The position numbers were made by a program, and so were the translations under genes. DNA of 8,913 nucleotides from Lentimicrobium sp. (GTDB lineage: Bacteria; Bacteroidota; Bacteroidia; Flavobacteriales; Flavobacteriaceae): assembly GCA_022758945.1 (NCBI GenBank), contig JAEMQE010000076.1, forward strand, positions 1 through 8,913, read 5' to 3'. The notes beneath the pieces were generated by a model that saw nothing but the letters and a program-made list of their open reading frames with translations, made no database searches and was not told the DNA's origin. Of this stretch, positions 6,393-8,913 are shown in pieces. Position 1 is the stretch's first letter. Each line of letters opens with the position of its first letter.

Positions 6393-7592
6393 CTAATCCA
6401 ACAACTTTTTACTTACTCGACTACTCGCAATCAATGAAGCAATAAAACCAAGCGCAATAATGGTTGCCAAAACAATCAGGACGTTTTCGACAGTAAAAAC
6501 TACTGGATAAGCCAGCGTGGGAGTGATCATCACGAGTTCAAAATGTTGTTGTAATAACACAATTGCAATTCCTAAAGTCAATCCAATAATTCCGCCAAAA
6601 ACGCTCAATAATGTGCCTTGCAGCAGGAATATTTTACGTAAATCCTTGATTTCTGTTCCTAGATTCAACAATGTTTTTAGATTTCCTTTTTTGTCGAGAA
6701 TCATCATTATCAATGCGCCAATCAAGTTGAAAAGGGCAATTATAATCACCAAAGTAAAGATTAAATAAACCGCAAGATTCTCGGTATTCAGCATTTTATA
6801 CAAGGATTCGTTGAGTTGAGCCCTGTTTTTTATGGTAATTTTATTATTGAAAATTGTTTGAAGTTTGCTGATGATGGCATTCTCATCGGCGGCTTTTTTT
6901 TCTTTGATTTCAATTCCTGAAATTTGATCAGGCTTATATTCCAATAATTCCTGAGCCAAACTCAAATCTGCAAAAACATATTTAGAATCATAATCTTCGC
7001 TTATGGCATAAATTCCAACGGGCATTACAACCACTTTATTAAAGGCTTCGGCTGGATTTTCGATAGCCCCTTTTCCAGGTTTTGGCACTAAAACTTCAAG
7101 CGAATTGTTGTAATCAAGTAAACCCATCGAAAATTTATCGGCAATTCCATAGCCCACGACCACTTCGTAGGTGTCTGGTTTTAGCCATTCTCCGTTGTAA
7201 AGCGTTTTTTTAATTGCATTTACTTTGCTGAAATTTGAATCAACCCCTTTTAGAAAGGTGACTTCTTGTTTTCCGTTGAAAGTAAATAAAACGCGTTCTT
7301 CTATTATTTTACTATAAGAAGCTAGACCGTCGATTTCCTTGATTTGTTTTTCTTGATTTGGCGAAATAAAGAATGATTTGCCTAATGTGCTGCTAATTTT
7401 TAAATCAGGATCAATATTATTGGAAAAGGAAAGACTAAAGTCTTTTAAACCGCTAAAAACGGATAAAACCACGAACAAAGCCATCGCACCAACTATGATT
7501 CCCATACTGGCAATGCGATTGATGATATTGATAGCGTTGTTTTTGCTGTTGCTAAAAATATATCGTTTGGCTATATATAGGGGAAAATTCAA
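6393..7592 (-). CDS. ABC transporter permease, FtsX/MacB-like (LolC/LolE type)
   Basis: A 399-residue inner-membrane permease of the lipoprotein-releasing / MacB superfamily. It has a first membrane helix at about 29-49, a long periplasmic MacB_PCD-like domain (about 50-270), and then three helices at about 273-299, 322-347 and 369-390 that form the FtsX domain. The N terminus NFPLYIAKRYIFS and the KKGNLKTLLNLGTE segment between helices 2 and 3 fit the LolC/E type. In that family the protein works with a LolD ATPase to release lipoproteins from the inner membrane; no ATPase is encoded here, so the partner must be elsewhere. The start is TTG, three bases after the rbfA stop and in the same frame; the next Met (M30) is inside the first helix. 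Translation is probably coupled to rbfA. Confidence 0.93.
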   Translation of the reverse strand: MNFPLYIAKRYIFSNSKNNAINIINRIASMGIIVGAMALFVVLSVFSGLKDFSLSFSNNIDPDLKISSTLGKSFFISPNQEKQIKEIDGLASYSKIIEERVLFTFNGKQEVTFLKGVDSNFSKVNAIKKTLYNGEWLKPDTYEVVVGYGIADKFSMGLLDYNNSLEVLVPKPGKGAIENPAEAFNKVVVMPVGIYAISEDYDSKYVFADLSLAQELLEYKPDQISGIEIKEKKAADENAIISKLQTIFNNKITIKNRAQLNESLYKMLNTENLAVYLIFTLVIIIALFNLIGALIMMILDKKGNLKTLLNLGTEIKDLRKIFLLQGTLLSVFGGIIGLTLGIAIVLLQQHFELVMITPTLAYPVVFTVENVLIVLATIIALGFIASLIASSRVSKKLLD

Positions 7593-7595
7593 TTT

Positions 7596-7988
7596 TTATT
7601 GAAATCTACGTTTGTCTAAAAGATCACGATTTTCGATAGGATTTTCTTTGTTCGACAAAGCGTTGTCAATTTTTTCGATATAGTCTAAAGAATCGTCTAT
7701 GAAGAATACTAAATTAGGCACTTTTCGCAATTGCAAACGCACTCTTTGCGATAAATCGTGTTTGATTAATTTAGAATTTGTTTTTATGGCCACTAAAGTT
7801 TCTTTGGCTTTGTCTTGAGGAAAAATGCTTAAATGCACCGTAGCTACTGATAAATCTGTAGTTACGCTAACTTTGGATACCGAAATTATTAAATTAGTAA
7901 CTCCGTTTTTTCTCACTTCACCTTGTAGAATGTCAACCAAATCTTTTTGGATCACGCCACCTATTTTTTTCTGTCTATTTGTTTCCAT
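7596..7988 (-). CDS. rbfA: 30S ribosome-binding factor A
   Basis: RbfA is a small KH-fold protein that binds the immature 30S subunit and helps mature the 5' end of 16S rRNA; it is also linked to cold adaptation. The 130-residue product starts METNRQKKIGGVIQKDLVDIL, as expected for the first helix. The family's central strand pattern is seen in VSVTTDLSVATVHLSIF (about 40-56). The later LSQRVRLQLRKVPNLVFFIDDS segment (about 79-100) matches the usual R-P-L-F-D motif before the end of the fold. A short polar tail follows. The ATG at 7988 is supported by the family N terminus. It is the first gene of an rbfA-permease unit and is divergent from the epimerase gene. Confidence 0.95.
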   Translation of the reverse strand: METNRQKKIGGVIQKDLVDILQGEVRKNGVTNLIISVSKVSVTTDLSVATVHLSIFPQDKAKETLVAIKTNSKLIKHDLSQRVRLQLRKVPNLVFFIDDSLDYIEKIDNALSNKENPIENRDLLDKRRFQ

Positions 7989-7992
7989 GGTG

Positions 7993-8000
7993 CAAAAATA
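7993..8000 (-). promoter_or_regulatory. Candidate -7 element for rbfA
   Basis: On the minus strand the sequence is TATTTTTG, which fits TAnnTTTG exactly. It ends only four bases before the rbfA ATG, so transcription would begin at or within a few bases of the start codon and the mRNA would be leaderless or nearly so. No good -33 TTG is found at the usual distance. Confidence 0.4.
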
Positions 8001-8084
8001 CTAATTTTTTGAGAGACATAGTTATAAAGTGACCAACTCATAAAGGTTTTAGCTTTAATTTTTTTTAAAATCACAAATTTTATT

Positions 8085-8092
8085 TACTTTTA
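8085..8092 (+). promoter_or_regulatory. Weak candidate -7 element for the epimerase gene
   Basis: TACTTTTA differs from TAnnTTTG only in the last base and lies 22 bases before the ATG at 8115. There is no evident -33 TTG; the upstream sequence is T- and A-rich. The call is positional and weak. Confidence 0.25.
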
Positions 8093-8114
8093 GAGGTACC
8101 AATACAATTTGAAT

Positions 8115-8516
8115 ATGAAAAAAATTGAACATATAGGAATAGCAGTTTCTAATTTAGAAAATGCTTCAATAATTTACGAAAAACTCTTTGGTGCACCAGC
8201 ATATAAAGAAGAAGAAGTCGCAAGCGAAGGAGTGAAAACAGCTTTTTTTATGAGTGGTCCAAACAAAATAGAACTTCTGGAGGCTTCAAATCCCGAAAGT
8301 CCTATTGCCAAGTTTATTGCCAAAAAGGGAGAAGGAATTCATCATATCGCTTTTGAGGTTGAGGATATTGTAGCCGAAATTGAACGATTGAAAAACGAAG
8401 GATTTATAGTTTTGAATGAAATTCCTAAAAAAGGAGCCGATAATAAATTAGTTGCTTTTTTGCATCCCAAAAGCACTAATGGCGTTCTAATAGAATTGTG
8501 TCAGGAGATTCGATAA
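8115..8516 (+). CDS. mce: Methylmalonyl-CoA epimerase (VOC/glyoxalase fold)
   Basis: It interconverts (R)- and (S)-methylmalonyl-CoA in the propionate/succinate pathway, next to the B12-dependent mutase. The 133-residue protein has the paired VOC modules. The first begins KKIEHIGIAVSNL with metal ligand candidate H6 and ends in KIELLE (E53). The second begins GIHHIAFEV (H76/H77) and ends in GVLIELCQ (E127). These match the positions of the four metal ligands in characterised epimerases. The frame is open six bases further up to a TTG at 8109, but the ATG at 8115 gives the family-typical MKKIEHIGIAV and is preferred. It is divergent from rbfA with a 126-base gap; no mutase or carboxylase gene is in view. 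No terminator hairpin with a T-run is evident after it. Confidence 0.95.
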   Translation: MKKIEHIGIAVSNLENASIIYEKLFGAPAYKEEEVASEGVKTAFFMSGPNKIELLEASNPESPIAKFIAKKGEGIHHIAFEVEDIVAEIERLKNEGFIVLNEIPKKGADNKLVAFLHPKSTNGVLIELCQEIR

Positions 8517-8615
8517 AATTTGAATGGTTTTATGGTGGAAGGAATCTAGTAATCAGTAGATTAGGTTTGGAGTGTTGCATTAAAGCGATAAAATAAAAAT
8601 CTAGTTCAAAAATAG

Positions 8616-8646
8616 TTGCATCAAATTAAAAATAGTAGTAATATTG
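8616..8646 (+). promoter_or_regulatory. Promoter of the CAU tRNA
   Basis: TTG at 8616-8618 is separated by 20 bases from TAATATTG (8639-8646), which differs from TAnnTTTG at one base. The spacing fits the Bacteroidota -33/-7 arrangement and would start transcription a few bases before the tRNA at 8660. The rest of 8517-8615 holds no gene; its only structure is a weak 6-bp inverted repeat at 8543-8562. Confidence 0.55.
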
Positions 8647-8659
8647 CAACCTCTTAACT

Positions 8660-8733
8660 GGTCCTATAGCTCATTCGGTTAGAGCAACTGACTCATAATC
8701 AGTAGGTGCTTGGTTCGATTCCAAGTGGGACCA
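8660..8733 (+). tRNA. tRNA with CAU anticodon, probably elongator tRNA-Met (tRNA-Ile2 possible)
   Basis: All four arms pair. The 7-bp acceptor stem is GGTCCTA (8660-8666) with TGGGACC (8726-8732). The D stem is GCTC/GAGC (8669-8672 / 8682-8685) and the anticodon stem is ACTGA/TCAGT (8687-8691 / 8699-8703). The loop CTCATAA gives anticodon CAT at 8694-8696. The T stem CTTGG/CCAAG encloses TTCGATT. The discriminator is A8733 and no CCA is encoded. G1-C72 pairs and the anticodon stem lacks three G-C pairs, so it is not the initiator. CAU also serves tRNA-Ile2 when C34 is lysidylated, which cannot be ruled out by eye. Confidence 0.93.
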
Positions 8734-8735
8734 CG

Positions 8736-8774
8736 AAAACCCTTCAAACTTCTATATTTTGTAGGGTTTTTTTT
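8736..8774 (+). terminator. Intrinsic terminator after the tRNA
   Basis: AAAACCCT (8736-8743) pairs perfectly with AGGGTTTT (8763-8770). After a T-T mismatch, CAAA (8745-8748) pairs with TTTG (8758-8761), closing a 9-base loop. The T-run continues to 8774. The hairpin begins three bases after the tRNA discriminator. Confidence 0.85.
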
Positions 8775-8834
8775 ATACAGACAGGCAAAAACTGTATTTT
8801 ATCGGCAAAAAACATGCTTTAACCGGGGCGCTTG

Positions 8835-8863
8835 TTGTTTTGTTATTAAAAAAAATAACTTTG
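8835..8863 (+). promoter_or_regulatory. Promoter for the gene starting at 8885
   Basis: TTG (8835-8837, or 8832-8834 as an alternative) is followed after 18 (or 21) bases by TAACTTTG (8856-8863), an exact TAnnTTTG match. It is the best promoter in the window, and it sits 21 bases before an ATG. Confidence 0.6.
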
Positions 8864-8867
8864 CAAG

Positions 8868-8882
8868 TACTATTTTATAGTA
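8868..8882. repeat. Perfect inverted repeat at the predicted transcription start
   Basis: TACTAT (8868-8873) and ATAGTA (8877-8882) are exact inverted arms around TTT. The element lies between the -7 box and the ATG at 8885, where an operator or a 5' end hairpin would act. The stem is AT-rich and short, so function is uncertain. Confidence 0.4.
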
Positions 8883-8884
8883 TT

Positions 8885-8913
8885 ATGAGTTATAGACTAA
8901 GAAATGCGCATTC
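8885..8913 (+). CDS. Start of an unidentified gene (3' truncated by window edge)
   Basis: An ATG at 8885 opens a frame that reads MSYRLRNAH and continues to the window end. It is placed 21 bases after a consensus-like -7 box. Only nine full codons are visible, so the product cannot be named. The call rests on the promoter and start codon alone. Confidence 0.45.

Noticed and set aside
8109..8114. Upstream TTG start for the epimerase
   Set aside because: It adds only M-N before an ATG that gives the family-typical N terminus.
8543..8562. Inverted repeat AATCTA / TAGATT as an epimerase terminator
   Set aside because: The stem is only 6 bp and AT-rich, and no T-run follows on either strand.
8775..8797. 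Hairpin ATACAG / CTGTAT after the tRNA terminator
   Set aside because: A 6-bp stem with an 11-base loop right after a much stronger terminator; probably chance.
1..8913. Mobile elements, CRISPR arrays, phage genes or a defence island
   Set aside because: I found no transposase or integrase motifs, no regularly spaced repeats, and all gaps are short. Apart from the toxin-antitoxin-like pair the content is housekeeping.

Overview
The window looks like an ordinary chromosomal stretch from a Flavobacteriia-type Bacteroidota, most likely Flavobacterium or a close relative. The reasons are low GC, start codons preceded by A-rich sequence without Shine-Dalgarno motifs, several TAnnTTTG-type -7 elements, and protein sequences (LepA, DusB, the LolC/E-like permease, the methylmalonyl-CoA epimerase) that read like flavobacterial orthologues. 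This assignment rests on recognition, not on a search.

Layout: (1) 1-1265 (+) holds the 3' part of a NarL-type sensor histidine kinase and its response regulator, closed by a strong bidirectional terminator at 1284-1314. (2) 1327-4221 (-) holds lepA followed by thiL, probably co-transcribed. (3) 4378-4952 (+) holds a two-gene DUF433/DUF5615 module, a probable VapBC-like toxin-antitoxin pair whose genes overlap by one base. (4) 4997-5989 (+) is dusB, read here from a TTG start, followed ten bases later by a small membrane-anchored gene (6000-6377) that carries an in-frame TAG. (5) 6393-7988 (-) holds rbfA and, three bases downstream, a LolC/E-like ABC permease. (6) 8115-8516 (+) is methylmalonyl-CoA epimerase. 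(7) 8660-8733 is a CAU-anticodon tRNA with its own promoter and terminator. (8) From 8885 a new coding region probably begins and is cut off by the window end.

Most genes are housekeeping: translation and ribosome biogenesis (LepA, RbfA, DusB, tRNA), thiamine diphosphate synthesis (ThiL), lipoprotein or lipid transport (permease) and propionate/methylmalonyl-CoA metabolism (Mce). The accessory parts are the toxin-antitoxin-like pair and the interrupted small gene, both between lepA and the permease. I see no transposase, CRISPR array, phage gene or evident novel multi-gene system. The items most worth checking are the in-frame stop at 6165-6167, the toxin-antitoxin pair, the start sites of dusB, rbfA and the permease, and a promoter followed by a perfect inverted repeat at the right edge.
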